Part shown: positions 42,075 to 51,858 of the stretch, piece by piece
How the letters are laid out: the number at the start of each line of letters is the position of its first letter
Numbering within the stretch: position 1 is the stretch's first letter
DNA from: Sphingobacterium sp.
GTDB taxonomy: Bacteria; Bacteroidota; Bacteroidia; Sphingobacteriales; Sphingobacteriaceae
Length of the DNA stretch: 64,000 bases
NCBI GenBank assembly: GCA_031286695.1
Contig: JAITTY010000017.1
Coordinates: forward strand, 310,001 to 374,000
Direction of reading: 5' to 3'
Program-made: the position numbers and the translations under genes
Notes under the pieces: model-generated
Told to the model about the DNA's origin: nothing
The model's database searches: none
What the model saw: the letters and a program-made list of their open reading frames with translations, nothing else

Positions 42075-42845
42075 ATGTTAAAAACAGTTGTATTTCCGAT
42101 GATGACGTTTCTTTTAGGTTCAACCCTAATGGCACAGGAAATTAGGATAGAACGGAAAGCCCCTGTATCGCAGGTTTATAAAGAAACTGTCGAGGCCGAA
42201 AGTATATTATCTTTTAACGATTTGAACGTCGAATTTGGCTATGTGCTTTATCAGACCGAGATAAATACCGATGCCGAAAATGAAGAACTGGAATTGGAAA
42301 ACGTGCGTGACTATGCCGTGGTCTATGTGGACGGTAAGTTACAGGGCACCTTGACTGATCAGCGTAAAAAGTTAACGATCAAAGCAGATCCGGGCACGCA
42401 TATACTCCAGCTATATGTAGAGAACATAGGGCGAATAACCTATGGGCCAGAAATTACGGATAATTCGAAAGGGCTGTTTGGTACAATTACTTTAGCTGGA
42501 AACGACCTCCGAAATTGGAAAATGATTCCCTTGAATGTGCGCAATTACCCACTGAAGGATCTCGTTTTTGAACGAAGAGCATCCGATAGCTCCCCTGGTT
42601 TTTATCAAAGTAAATTCGAGCACAATCCGTCAGAAAACAGTTATCTCAATATGACAGGTTGGGGTATGGGAGAAGTCTGGCTAAATCAAAAATATTTGGG
42701 GTCTTACTGGGAAGAAGAAAAACAACAGTCGATATTAATCCCTTCGGAGTATTTGATATCCGGTCAAAATGAGCTAGTGATCTTCGAACTCAAAAACAAT
42801 CAGCAAAAGAAGATAAGTTTGTCCCCAACGCCTGTTTTTAAGTAA
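42075..42845 (+). CDS. Stand-alone protein built of GH35 C-terminal beta-domains, no catalytic barrel
   Basis: A 256-residue secreted protein with a signal peptide ending L-M-A-Q. Directly after it comes sequence typical of the all-beta domains that follow the barrel in GH35 beta-galactosidases: F-G-Y-V-L-Y-Q-T (54-61), V-R-D-Y-A-V-V-Y-V-D-G (77-87), V-E-N-I-G-R-I-T-Y-G (115-124), L-N-M-T-G-W-G-M-G-E-V-W-L-N (191-204) and N-E-L-V-I-F-E-L (232-239). The about 330-residue catalytic barrel is wholly absent, and no barrel fragment lies upstream, where the GH2 stop codon is 15 bp away. It may be a glycan-binding accessory protein or a partner subunit. Confidence 0.82.
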   Translation: MLKTVVFPMMTFLLGSTLMAQEIRIERKAPVSQVYKETVEAESILSFNDLNVEFGYVLYQTEINTDAENEELELENVRDYAVVYVDGKLQGTLTDQRKKLTIKADPGTHILQLYVENIGRITYGPEITDNSKGLFGTITLAGNDLRNWKMIPLNVRNYPLKDLVFERRASDSSPGFYQSKFEHNPSENSYLNMTGWGMGEVWLNQKYLGSYWEEEKQQSILIPSEYLISGQNELVIFELKNNQQKKISLSPTPVFK

Positions 42846-42883
42846 ATTGCTACTGTTGGCTTCGGATGGGTCTGACATGCTTA

Positions 42884-42918
42884 AAAGAGCTGATGCAGAA
42901 ATTTCGACGCAGCTCTTT
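42884..42918 (+). terminator. Hairpin after the first PUL operon
   Basis: AAAGAGCTG / CAGCTCTTT stem with a 17-base loop. It lacks a clear T run; probable weak terminator. Confidence 0.5.
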
Positions 42919-43044
42919 ACATAATAAAATGAGAATCGTAGTTTAATGGAATACTTGTCAGAAAAATATAGCTGGGCATTTTAATGGTATCTGGTATCCA
43001 GAAATCTTTGATTAAAATTTAAATAGCATTAGTAGCATCGTTCA

Positions 43045-46000
43045 ATGAATAAATACAGTTTGATCATATGTTTCATTGTTTTTTTTGGAGAATCTGTTCT
43101 CGGTATTGATCTTTCGAGGTACAGGTTTCATCTGATGCCCGAAACGTCATATTACGGTGGTATACAAAGCATCGCAAAAGATAGTTTAGGGCGTATCTGG
43201 TACACGGGGCCTGATGCACTGTTCATGTACGATGGCAACAGCTTTTATCAGTTAAACGATATTGTTTCTGTACAGAAACCAACGCAGAAATGGGGCTATG
43301 GTTCGTTAATCCGGGATAAAAAAGGAAATCTATTTTTAGCCTCCGGGCAAGGGTTATTAAAATTCGATTACGAACTGTTTTCTTTTCAGATGGTGGTTCC
43401 CGGAATGATCCGTTCAATTTGTGCACATAACGATGGTCAGGTTTACATGCTGTCGGACAAGAGTATACTTCGCTATAATCCAGAAAATGAACATATAGAA
43501 AGCTTTTTATTGCCCAACAACAAGTCTTTTCAAAATATATTGAGTGCCAAAGACCAGGTGTTTTTAACCCAGGGTGCAATCTTGTACAAGGTAGAAATGG
43601 CAAAAAAAAGCCTGGTCCCCTTTGCGGATTTTAGCGGTACGGCAAATCAGGTGAATGATGTGGTTGCATACCGTGGGTTATATTACTTTTTAACACAGCG
43701 GGGAGGAATTCATGTCACAGATCTGACGGGCGCGTTAAAACAGAAAATTTCGGTAAGCATAGCGGGAAATTCATCCGTTTTAACAAAAAAAATGTATGTA
43801 GACCAAACCGGGGTGATCTGGGTGGCTACCCAAGCCGGATTATTTCTTTATGATCCCGCCAGCGAAAGCAGCAGCGTCTTGCAGATGAACCTGAATGATG
43901 TTTATTCACTGCCCAATAACTCGATATGGACAATTTATGCAGATCCGGACCAAGGTGTTTGGATAGGCACCTATGGTGGTAAAATAGCTTATTGCTCGTT
44001 TTACGATTCTAGGGTGCGTTACTTTAAGCCCAGCCCGGGAGGCCTAAATCACCCTATTGTCAGTAGTTTTCAGGAAGATCATATGGGAAATATATGGATC
44101 GGCACGGAGGGGGGAAGCCTGAATTACTGGAATAGAAAAAAAGATCAGTTTATCCGTCCCGAACAATCGCATGGTAGTCCGTCAGGACCTAATATGATTA
44201 AACGCCTTAAATTTGACGGAGCAAGCAAGAGCCTGCTGATTTCTGCCTACAACGGTGGTATTGGCAGCTATGATGTGGACAACAAGCGTTTCAGCAGTTT
44301 CAATTTCCGCTCTCCGGAAAGTCAGCAGCCGCTAACCGTTTATGATTTTGTAAACGATAAGGAAGGTACTTGGTGGATGACAGATCCCGATAAATCTTTT
44401 TTATATCGAAAAAAATCGCTAGGCCATTTAGAAATGGTAAGCGTCAATGATGCCAGAGGCAAAAAATTAAATATCGAAGTTGAAGCGTTATATGTGAATA
44501 ACCAAAATCAGCTCTGTTTAATTAGCCATCAAGGATTTTTTATTGTAAATCCCCATACGTTAAACGTGTTGAAGCACTACATGGTCAAAGATGCTTCCTA
44601 TTCTGCAAATTACCTGTGCTGCTATACTGTGACTTCAGATGGCGAAGTATGGCTAGGAACCTTGGGGAAAGGAGTAAACGTGCTCAAAAAAGACGGAACA
44701 TACATCAATTATAGTCTAAGTAACGGATTTCCAGCAAAAATGGTATTTGGCATATTAGAAGATGACGCTACCAAAAATGTCTGGTTAAGTACCAGTGATG
44801 GTCTTTTTTGTTTCAATAGGAAATTCAGGAAATTTGAGAAAGCCAGATTCTATCAGGAAAATAACATTGGTTCATTTTATATTCATGCCGCTTACAAAAC
44901 TTCCAAGGGCGAAATGCTGTTTGGTGGCACCAATGGGTTTTTACTTTTCGATCCCGCATACCTCAATAAAAATCCGCAAAAACCAAAGGTGTTTTTTACA
45001 GGATTTCTGGTCAACAATAAACTTGTGAAACCAGAGGACGGTACATCAATTTTAACGAAAGACATTGGTAGCCTTTCCAATCAAAAAGGAGATAAGATTA
45101 GGCTTTCCAGTAACCAGTCCAATGTCGAAATTAAGTTTTCGGCAAATAGTTATCTATCCGCAGATAAGAACCAGTTTGCTTACCGGATGCTGGGGCTTGG
45201 CGAAGACTGGCAAATTAGTCATGCCAACCAGAAATCCGTACAGTTTCTTAATCTTCCGGGCGGAGATTATACCTTCGAAATCAAGGCTTCCAACAATGAC
45301 GGACAGTGGGGCGATCAAATATCGCGATTGTACATTCACGTAGATCCACCATTTTTCTTGTCTTGGTGGGCCTATTGTTTCTATGCGGCTCTTGTGTTTG
45401 CCTTGCTCTTTTTTATTATGCGATATTATAGCGATAAAAGAGTGTTTAAAGAGCGTTTGGCGCTCGAGCGCTTAAAAGAACAGAATATGCAAGCGCTGAA
45501 CCAGGCGCGCACCGACTTCTTTACCAATATCTCGCACGATTTAAAAACACCGCTGACCTTGGTGTTACAGCCGCTAAAGCAACTCAAAGAAACTATTGTA
45601 GCCAATGATACTGCTTTGGTTTATATGGATTTAATAGAGCGAAATGTATTCAGAATACAACGGATGATTAGCCAATTGCTGCGCTTTCGCGAAATCGAAA
45701 GCCAAAAAATTACGCTCAATCCGCAAATTGGCGATTTTATCAATTTTGTAAGGGATATATTTAGCCTATTTGAGCTCTATGCCAATAAAAAAGGCGTTGA
45801 AACCAATATTTCCGCATATAAGGACAATTTATATGTCGCTTTTGATTACGATATTATCGAGAAAATATTGACTAATTTGTTCTCTAATGCCTTAAAATAT
45901 ACACCTGATAATGGATATGTGGGTGTACGTATATATCCTGCTACGGGGGAAGAAAAGGAACGGTTTTCATCCTTAAACCCGACGGAAATCGAATATATCT

Positions 46001-47124
46001 CCATCGAAGTTTTAAATACAGGTGATTGTTTTTCGGAAGAGCAGATCGCGACGCTTTATACTTCTTTCAACCGCTTATCGTCTCACCGGCCAACTTTTGA
46101 AGAAAGTTCAGGACTTGGGCTTGCCATTGTAAAAGAACTGGTGGATGTGTTGGATGGCAAAATATGGATGGTCAATAAGGCCGATAAAATTTCTTTTACC
46201 ATTTCCTTACCTTTAAAAAAGCAGGCCAGTTCAGGAGATATGCAGTCTAATGTATATGATTATACCGTGTCTGAAATTGATGAAATCATCACACAGGATA
46301 CTACAGCCCCGGAAAGCGGATCTATCTCTATCAAAAAAACAGATAATATCCTGCTGATTGAAGATGACCAGCAGCTTCGTGTCTATCTGGAACAGCGCCT
46401 GGCCGAAAAATATAATGTATATACTGCAAGTGATGGTGAGGAAGGTTTAATAAAAGCTGAAAAAATTTATCCGCAACTTATTATTACCGATTTGATTATG
46501 CCAAATCGCAACGGTCTGGAAGTCTGTCGTAGCCTTAGACAAAATTTTAAGACTAGCCATATTCCTATTATCGTGATTTCAGGTACCGGAGATGACAATC
46601 AGAATAAAATAAAGGCATTGGAATATGGGGCAAATGTGTTTATTGATAAACCCTTTCATGTTGACTATCTGTTGCAACAAACTGAAACCATTCTAAGAAA
46701 TCAGCAGGAACTGAAAGAAAAGTACAGCAAACATATTCAGGTCGATCCCTCCAATGTTACCGTCACCTCCATGGACGAGGAGCTACTGGTCAAAGCCATT
46801 CAGGTCATTGAAGAAAACATTGACAATGCCAGTTATTCCGTAGAAGATTTTGTGGCTGATATGAATGTGGGCAGAACTATTCTCTATCAAAAAATACATG
46901 ATATCGTAGGGATGTCAATCAAGGAATTTATCTTGAATATGCGTCTGAAAAGAAGTGCTTATCTGTTGGAGAAATCGGACTTGACGGTAGCGGAAGTAGC
47001 TTATCAGACTGGGTTTAACAACGCCAAATACTTTAGCGTCTGTTTCAAAAAACAGTTTGAACTAAGTCCTTCGGAGTTTAAGAAAAAGGTTTCCAGCGAA
47101 AGAAATAAGAAAAATAGGCCATAA
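43045..47124 (+). CDS. Hybrid two-component system sensor/regulator (HTCS) of the PUL
   Basis: A 1359-residue one-protein signalling system. It has a signal peptide or N-terminal membrane anchor, two periplasmic seven-bladed propellers of Reg_prop repeats (for example I-W-I-G-T-E-G-G-S-L-N-Y-W) to about residue 650, a Y_Y_Y domain (about 690-768) and a membrane helix at about 775-797. Next come HisKA with His831 in I-S-H-D-L-K-T-P, HATPase (N-A-L-K-Y-T-P and G-L-G-L-A-I-V-K-E-L), a receiver domain with phospho-acceptor Asp1149 in I-T-D-L-I-M-P, and a C-terminal AraC-type DNA-binding domain. It senses an oligosaccharide in the periplasm and activates the PUL, probably through the direct repeats at 35625 and 48467. 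Confidence 0.96.
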   Translation: MNKYSLIICFIVFFGESVLGIDLSRYRFHLMPETSYYGGIQSIAKDSLGRIWYTGPDALFMYDGNSFYQLNDIVSVQKPTQKWGYGSLIRDKKGNLFLASGQGLLKFDYELFSFQMVVPGMIRSICAHNDGQVYMLSDKSILRYNPENEHIESFLLPNNKSFQNILSAKDQVFLTQGAILYKVEMAKKSLVPFADFSGTANQVNDVVAYRGLYYFLTQRGGIHVTDLTGALKQKISVSIAGNSSVLTKKMYVDQTGVIWVATQAGLFLYDPASESSSVLQMNLNDVYSLPNNSIWTIYADPDQGVWIGTYGGKIAYCSFYDSRVRYFKPSPGGLNHPIVSSFQEDHMGNIWIGTEGGSLNYWNRKKDQFIRPEQSHGSPSGPNMIKRLKFDGASKSLLISAYNGGIGSYDVDNKRFSSFNFRSPESQQPLTVYDFVNDKEGTWWMTDPDKSFLYRKKSLGHLEMVSVNDARGKKLNIEVEALYVNNQNQLCLISHQGFFIVNPHTLNVLKHYMVKDASYSANYLCCYTVTSDGEVWLGTLGKGVNVLKKDGTYINYSLSNGFPAKMVFGILEDDATKNVWLSTSDGLFCFNRKFRKFEKARFYQENNIGSFYIHAAYKTSKGEMLFGGTNGFLLFDPAYLNKNPQKPKVFFTGFLVNNKLVKPEDGTSILTKDIGSLSNQKGDKIRLSSNQSNVEIKFSANSYLSADKNQFAYRMLGLGEDWQISHANQKSVQFLNLPGGDYTFEIKASNNDGQWGDQISRLYIHVDPPFFLSWWAYCFYAALVFALLFFIMRYYSDKRVFKERLALERLKEQNMQALNQARTDFFTNISHDLKTPLTLVLQPLKQLKETIVANDTALVYMDLIERNVFRIQRMISQLLRFREIESQKITLNPQIGDFINFVRDIFSLFELYANKKGVETNISAYKDNLYVAFDYDIIEKILTNLFSNALKYTPDNGYVGVRIYPATGEEKERFSSLNPTEIEYISIEVLNTGDCFSEEQIATLYTSFNRLSSHRPTFEESSGLGLAIVKELVDVLDGKIWMVNKADKISFTISLPLKKQASSGDMQSNVYDYTVSEIDEIITQDTTAPESGSISIKKTDNILLIEDDQQLRVYLEQRLAEKYNVYTASDGEEGLIKAEKIYPQLIITDLIMPNRNGLEVCRSLRQNFKTSHIPIIVISGTGDDNQNKIKALEYGANVFIDKPFHVDYLLQQTETILRNQQELKEKYSKHIQVDPSNVTVTSMDEELLVKAIQVIEENIDNASYSVEDFVADMNVGRTILYQKIHDIVGMSIKEFILNMRLKRSAYLLEKSDLTVAEVAYQTGFNNAKYFSVCFKKQFELSPSEFKKKVSSERNKKNRP

Positions 47125-47184
47125 TTGACCGATAAAGCCTTTTAGACTAGGTAAAGGCGATACTATATTTTTAAAATCCTAACG

Positions 47185-48417
47185 ATGATGAAAATGATAA
47201 TTTTTAGAAAAGCACTTCTGCTCACCTATTTTATTTGCTTGTGTAACATAATTTATCTAACAGCAGCAGTCACCCAGAAGGTCGATGAGACTTCTATCAG
47301 CCCCAATAAATACAGCACTGGTTCCCAGTCAGAGCGGATACAAAAAGCCATAAATGAGGCAAAAAATACGACTGGAAAAGTAGTCATCCCTAAATATGAT
47401 GCGGTAGCGAAAAAAAGTGTCTGGCTCATTGATCAGGCCATTTTGCTTCCCAGCGATTTTGAACTTGAATTGAATAACTGCACCATTAAGCTATCGGATA
47501 AATGCCGGGATAATTTTATTCGTTCGGCAAATGCCGGACTGAAAATCAAAGACATAACTCCCTCAAAGAATATCAGGATTATTGGAAAAGGAAATGTCCT
47601 TTTAGAAGGAGCTGATCATCCCAGAGCCACGGGTGACCATAATAAAACCTTGTCCCTCAATCCCAGCGGATTTGGACAATCTTATGGTACCGATGCAGGC
47701 AAACCCGGAGTGAACCAAAGAGGCGGATGGCGAAACCACGCCATCATATTAGCGCATACTGATGTATTTGAGGTTAGCGGCATTACATTAAAAGATTATC
47801 ATGGACATGGACTGGTACTGGAACGCTGTACAAACGGAAAGGTCAGCGATATTACTTTTAATGTGAGGCAGGCGGTAACTGTTGATGGGACAGACAAACA
47901 GATCCTAAACCAAGACGGCATGGGTATACGTTTTGGCTGTAAAAATATTCTTATTGCGAATTGCAGAGGTAAAAGTGGTGACGACTTTATTAATATAGGG
48001 TTGACAGATACTGGAGTGGGAGCAGGAGAAGAAAATGTAAATGTGGTCAGTGGCTCGATATATAGGGGCGAAATCGACAACATTTCAACTATTTATCTCC
48101 AAAACTGGCAGGACTTCTATTCAATTTCACATCGTTCCATACGGATTATGCCTGTGGGTAAACTTCGGATAAGCAATGTTTTTATCGAAAATATGGTCAT
48201 CAGCCCGCTAGCACAGCAAGGTTTGGTGGTCGAGTATGCCGAGCATGTGCAGTGCTTATTTGTACGAAATTTAATCAGTCATCAGCCTATCAAAGCTAAA
48301 GGTATCTCGCAGGCCAGTTTCAGAGATATTATTTACAGAGGCGAGGGGGAAGCTATCGATGTGCAACAAAGCGATACGGTTATTTTAGATCACGTAATAC
48401 GTTTAAAAAACGAATAA
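47185..48417 (+). CDS. GH28-like right-handed beta-helix protein
   Basis: A 410-residue secreted protein (signal peptide ending T-A-A-V-T-Q) with parallel beta-helix repeats. It carries two of the usual GH28 polygalacturonase signatures in the right order, N-Q-D-G (from residue 242) and G-D-D (265-267). The later G-H-G and R-I-K signatures are not evident; a G-H-G occurs only before N-Q-D-G. It may be a divergent GH28-type hydrolase acting on a uronate- or rhamnose-containing backbone, or another beta-helix enzyme. It starts 60 bp after the regulator gene, so the two may be co-transcribed. Confidence 0.72.
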   Translation: MMKMIIFRKALLLTYFICLCNIIYLTAAVTQKVDETSISPNKYSTGSQSERIQKAINEAKNTTGKVVIPKYDAVAKKSVWLIDQAILLPSDFELELNNCTIKLSDKCRDNFIRSANAGLKIKDITPSKNIRIIGKGNVLLEGADHPRATGDHNKTLSLNPSGFGQSYGTDAGKPGVNQRGGWRNHAIILAHTDVFEVSGITLKDYHGHGLVLERCTNGKVSDITFNVRQAVTVDGTDKQILNQDGMGIRFGCKNILIANCRGKSGDDFINIGLTDTGVGAGEENVNVVSGSIYRGEIDNISTIYLQNWQDFYSISHRSIRIMPVGKLRISNVFIENMVISPLAQQGLVVEYAEHVQCLFVRNLISHQPIKAKGISQASFRDIIYRGEGEAIDVQQSDTVILDHVIRLKNE

Positions 48418-48466
48418 TAAAGCGCTTTTAATCTCCATTTTAGCGCGAAAAACACCTGTTTTTGCC

Positions 48467-48506
48467 TTTTGTACAAAATCAAACCATTTTCGTACAAAAA
48501 CGAACC
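48467..48506 (+). promoter_or_regulatory. Candidate operator of the hybrid two-component regulator (site 2)
   Basis: Two direct repeats with cores GTACAAAATCAAACC (from 48471) and GTACAAAAACGAACC (from 48492), exactly 21 bp apart. The TAGTTTTG element begins 35 bp after the second core. The second core is identical over 15 bp to the first core of site 1 at 35630. Confidence 0.7.
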
Positions 48507-48526
48507 CTATGAATTGGGGAGGATTA

Positions 48527-48534
48527 TAGTTTTG
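48527..48534 (+). promoter_or_regulatory. -7 element TAGTTTTG of the SusC operon
   Basis: Exact TAnnTTTG match, 21 bp after the operator repeats. It implies a leader of about 300 bases before the SusC start. Confidence 0.6.
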
Positions 48535-48561
48535 TCTTAACCAATTTTAAAAAAGCAAAAT

Positions 48562-48669
48562 ATGTGTATTAAAATTCCTCCCGACCACGTGATCAGGCTC
48601 ACGCAGGGTAATCCGAACTTTACAAAAAGCATTGGCAATGTACGGCTGAGTTTTACGCTTCGTCAATAA
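48562..48669 (+). CDS. Possible 35-codon leader ORF in the SusC operon 5' region
   Basis: ATG at 48562 to TAA at 48667, 28 bp after the -7 element, so it would be the first ORF of the transcript. The peptide has charged and polar residues (D-H-V-I-R-L-T-Q-G-N-P-N-F-T-K) and no signal peptide. It could be a leader peptide, a remnant, or a chance frame in the unusually long leader. Confidence 0.3.
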   Translation: MCIKIPPDHVIRLTQGNPNFTKSIGNVRLSFTLRQ

Positions 48670-48850
48670 GTCCGAAAACGAAGTCTTGCCATCAGCATTG
48701 TGTGCATTAGCAGCAATGCGATGTTATTTATCACAAGAGGTTAAATTTAAAATCCAAGCCTATTGAAGCACACCTATTTCAAACTCATATTCTTTACGAG
48801 AAAGGGAAAGTAAAGAACTTAAGTAAATTTTAACTAACCAATATAAATCA

Positions 48851-51847
48851 ATGATACAAAAAATACATATCTGGCTCAGGAGCTGGATAATGAGTGCCAC
48901 CCTATTGTCGGTGGCATCAAATTACGCTTATTCGCAAGCCGCAGATCAGATGCAAGTCAAAGGTCGGGTGACCAATGATGCGGGAGAGGGACTTAAGGGT
49001 GTTTCCGTCATGATTAAAGGAGCGAAAAACGGGGTGCAGACAGATGCAAATGGTTATTATACCATTCAGGCGGCCCCTACAGCCACGCTGCTATTTACCT
49101 ACATCGGCTTTAATAGCCAAGAAATAAAGGTCAACCCATCAGGAGTCATCAATGTGAAAATGTCCGGAAATAATGTTCTGGATCAGGTTGTTGTCGTCGG
49201 TTATGGTACGGCCAAGAAAAAAGATTTAACGGGTGGTTTGGCTGTCGTCGGAAAAGAGCAGCTAAGCATGGTATCGACCTCCAACCTGATGGATCGTTTG
49301 GTGGGACAGGTGGCAGGCTTCTCCATCACTACCGGTGAAGCTGCTCCGGGAGCATCACAAACGTTGTTGATAAGGGGAGAAAATTCAATCTCAGCAAATA
49401 ATAGTCCTTTGATTATTCTGGACGGTATTCCCTACAGCGGATCCTTGGCAGATATTGATCCAAACAACGTCGAAAACCTTTCCATCTTAAAAGATGCCTC
49501 CGCTTCGGCTATTTACGGTTCGCGTGCAGCCAATGGGGTTATTCTGATACAAACAAAACGAGGCGCGCTGGGTAGAGCGCAGGTAAACTACAAAGGTTTG
49601 ATCGGCATGGCCGAGCCTATGCAGCGAATCAATGTCATGGGACCCAACGAATATATACGCTTTCAACAGGATATAGCCCGTATTAAGCAAGGTTACACCG
49701 GCGCTTTGTTGGATCCTATTGCAGGCGATATTATCAGCGTAACGGAGCGTGGCAATTATGCGAAAGACATTACCAACAACTGGCAGGATTATGTCTTTCG
49801 GAAAGCTTTGACCATGGATCATCAGCTGAGCATTTCGGGAGGTACTGAAAATACAAAATATATGGCTGCCCTAGCAGCGTTAGATCAAGAAGGCGTGGTG
49901 TACAATTCCAAGTTGTCACGTTTAAATATAACCACAAATGTGGATCAGACTTTTAATAAATGGTTGACAACTGGTATAGGGTTGCAATATACCCGGAAGA
50001 GTGACGGTGGTATTACACCAAATTTGGAACATGCCATTAAGCAAAGTCCTTATGGTAGCTATAAAGACGAATCGGGGAAGTATGTGCCCGAGCCCATGGA
50101 GTATTCCTTGATCGTCAATCCGATGCGAAACGTCAATGCGATTCAGGATAGATATAACAACAACTTCTTTCTTTCTGGCTATGCCAATATTTTGTTGCCC
50201 GTAGAAGGTCTCTCTTTACGATCAAATTTTGGTTATAATTATCGGAATGGATTTACGGGAACCTATTATGGACGTAATACCTTTGAGGGCAGGGACCAAG
50301 GTACACAGGCCGGAGGTAGTGCTTCCATCAACAATTCCAACTATAACGATTATACCTGGGAAAACCTGCTCAAATACGAACGGCAGATCGGCGATCATCG
50401 TTTTGATGTGACGGGTTTATTCAGTATGCAAAAAACGAAAAGCTGGTCAACAGCGCAGAGCGGAGCGGGTTTTGTAACCGATGATACCGAATATTTTATG
50501 ATAGGTTCGGCCAGCCGCCTAGTTTCCAACAGTGCATCCTTATCGGAATCAGCTATGCTATCGTATATGGGCCGGATAAATTATGCCTATAAAGGTAAAT
50601 ATCTATTGACCTTGACTGGACGTACGGATGGAGCCTCGGTATTTGGTATCAACAATAAATACGCATTCTTTCCAGTTGCGGCAGCGGCATGGCAAATTGG
50701 AGAAGAGCGTTTTCTGAAAGATAATGTCAAATGGCTGGACATGCTGAAAATCCGTCTTTCTTACGGTGCTAACGGTAATCAAGCGATTACACCGTACCGC
50801 ACGTTAGACCGCTTATATTCCAATGTAAAATATATCTGGGGAGATGATGGAACTGCAGTTACCACAGCATATTTAGCCGGAGATGGTGTGGGTAACCCTA
50901 ATTTGAAATGGGAAACTACTTATTCGACCAACCTGGGCCTGGACTTTCAGTTATTTCATAACAGATTGGGAGGTACCATTGATGCTTATCTCTCTAAAAC
51001 GAAAGATTTGCTCATGACACGCACAGTACCTATTATGAACGGGTATAACCGAATTTGGGACAATATTGGTGCGACTCAAAATAAGGGGATTGAGATCACC
51101 TTAAACTCAGCGAATGTTAAAGGAGAAAATTTTCAATGGAATACCACGGCTGTGTTTTCTTTGAACAGAGACAAAATTGTCGAGTTGAGAGGGGATGGTA
51201 TCGATGATATTGCCAATAACTGGTTTATTGGTCAGCCATTGAGAGTATTCTACGATTATAAAATGATCGGTGTATGGCAAAATGGAGAAACCATTACTGT
51301 TGATGGGGCAGCGCCCGGAGCCGCCAAACTGTACGATCGCGATGGTAACGGCAAGATAGAGGCCAGTGACAGGGTGGTCATCGGGTCTAAAAATCCCCGC
51401 TACACAGCTTCTTTAGCCAACCGGTTTTCTTACAAAAATTTTTATGCATCTGCTTTAGTGACCGGTGTTTTTGATGTATGGCGCGATGATCACATGGCCA
51501 ATCTAGGCGCGTGGACTTTCGGAATTACCAACTATGTGCATGATGCCAATTATTGGACGCCGGAGAATCCCAATGCAACGATCGTTTCGCCTGGCTATCT
51601 TAATCCACTAGGACATGGCTATTATAAAAAGGTGAGCTACGTACAGGTGAAAAACATCACCTTTGGCTATAAATTGCCACACAAAATTGCTAAAAAGGTA
51701 GGTGTAAATGGTATTGATGTAAATGTCAGCGTCAACAATCTGAATACTATTTCTAATATCAGAGAGGTACTCAATTACGACAACACTTGGATGGCCTCTT
51801 ATCCCACGGCACGATCGTATATGTTTGGCTTAAATGTAAATTTCTAA
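48851..51847 (+). CDS. SusC/RagA family TonB-dependent transporter (PUL 3)
   Basis: A 998-residue transporter. A signal peptide (ending A-Y-S-Q) is followed by a carboxypeptidase-regulatory-like domain (V-K-G-R-V-T-N-D-A-G-E-G-L-K-G-V), then the plug with L-D-Q-V-V-V-V-G-Y-G-T-A-K-K and L-I-I-L-D-G-I-P-Y, and a barrel ending M-F-G-L-N-V-N-F. There is no STN domain, which fits regulation by the hybrid two-component protein rather than by sigma/FecR. It imports oligosaccharides together with the SusD lipoprotein encoded 11 bp downstream. Confidence 0.95.
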   Translation: MIQKIHIWLRSWIMSATLLSVASNYAYSQAADQMQVKGRVTNDAGEGLKGVSVMIKGAKNGVQTDANGYYTIQAAPTATLLFTYIGFNSQEIKVNPSGVINVKMSGNNVLDQVVVVGYGTAKKKDLTGGLAVVGKEQLSMVSTSNLMDRLVGQVAGFSITTGEAAPGASQTLLIRGENSISANNSPLIILDGIPYSGSLADIDPNNVENLSILKDASASAIYGSRAANGVILIQTKRGALGRAQVNYKGLIGMAEPMQRINVMGPNEYIRFQQDIARIKQGYTGALLDPIAGDIISVTERGNYAKDITNNWQDYVFRKALTMDHQLSISGGTENTKYMAALAALDQEGVVYNSKLSRLNITTNVDQTFNKWLTTGIGLQYTRKSDGGITPNLEHAIKQSPYGSYKDESGKYVPEPMEYSLIVNPMRNVNAIQDRYNNNFFLSGYANILLPVEGLSLRSNFGYNYRNGFTGTYYGRNTFEGRDQGTQAGGSASINNSNYNDYTWENLLKYERQIGDHRFDVTGLFSMQKTKSWSTAQSGAGFVTDDTEYFMIGSASRLVSNSASLSESAMLSYMGRINYAYKGKYLLTLTGRTDGASVFGINNKYAFFPVAAAAWQIGEERFLKDNVKWLDMLKIRLSYGANGNQAITPYRTLDRLYSNVKYIWGDDGTAVTTAYLAGDGVGNPNLKWETTYSTNLGLDFQLFHNRLGGTIDAYLSKTKDLLMTRTVPIMNGYNRIWDNIGATQNKGIEITLNSANVKGENFQWNTTAVFSLNRDKIVELRGDGIDDIANNWFIGQPLRVFYDYKMIGVWQNGETITVDGAAPGAAKLYDRDGNGKIEASDRVVIGSKNPRYTASLANRFSYKNFYASALVTGVFDVWRDDHMANLGAWTFGITNYVHDANYWTPENPNATIVSPGYLNPLGHGYYKKVSYVQVKNITFGYKLPHKIAKKVGVNGIDVNVSVNNLNTISNIREVLNYDNTWMASYPTARSYMFGLNVNF

Positions 51848-51858
51848 TCGAATAGGAC

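Noticed and set aside
42846..43044. Searched for a copy of the 21-bp direct-repeat operator before the hybrid regulator gene.
   Set aside because: No GTACAAAA-type repeats found; autoregulation through this site is not supported.
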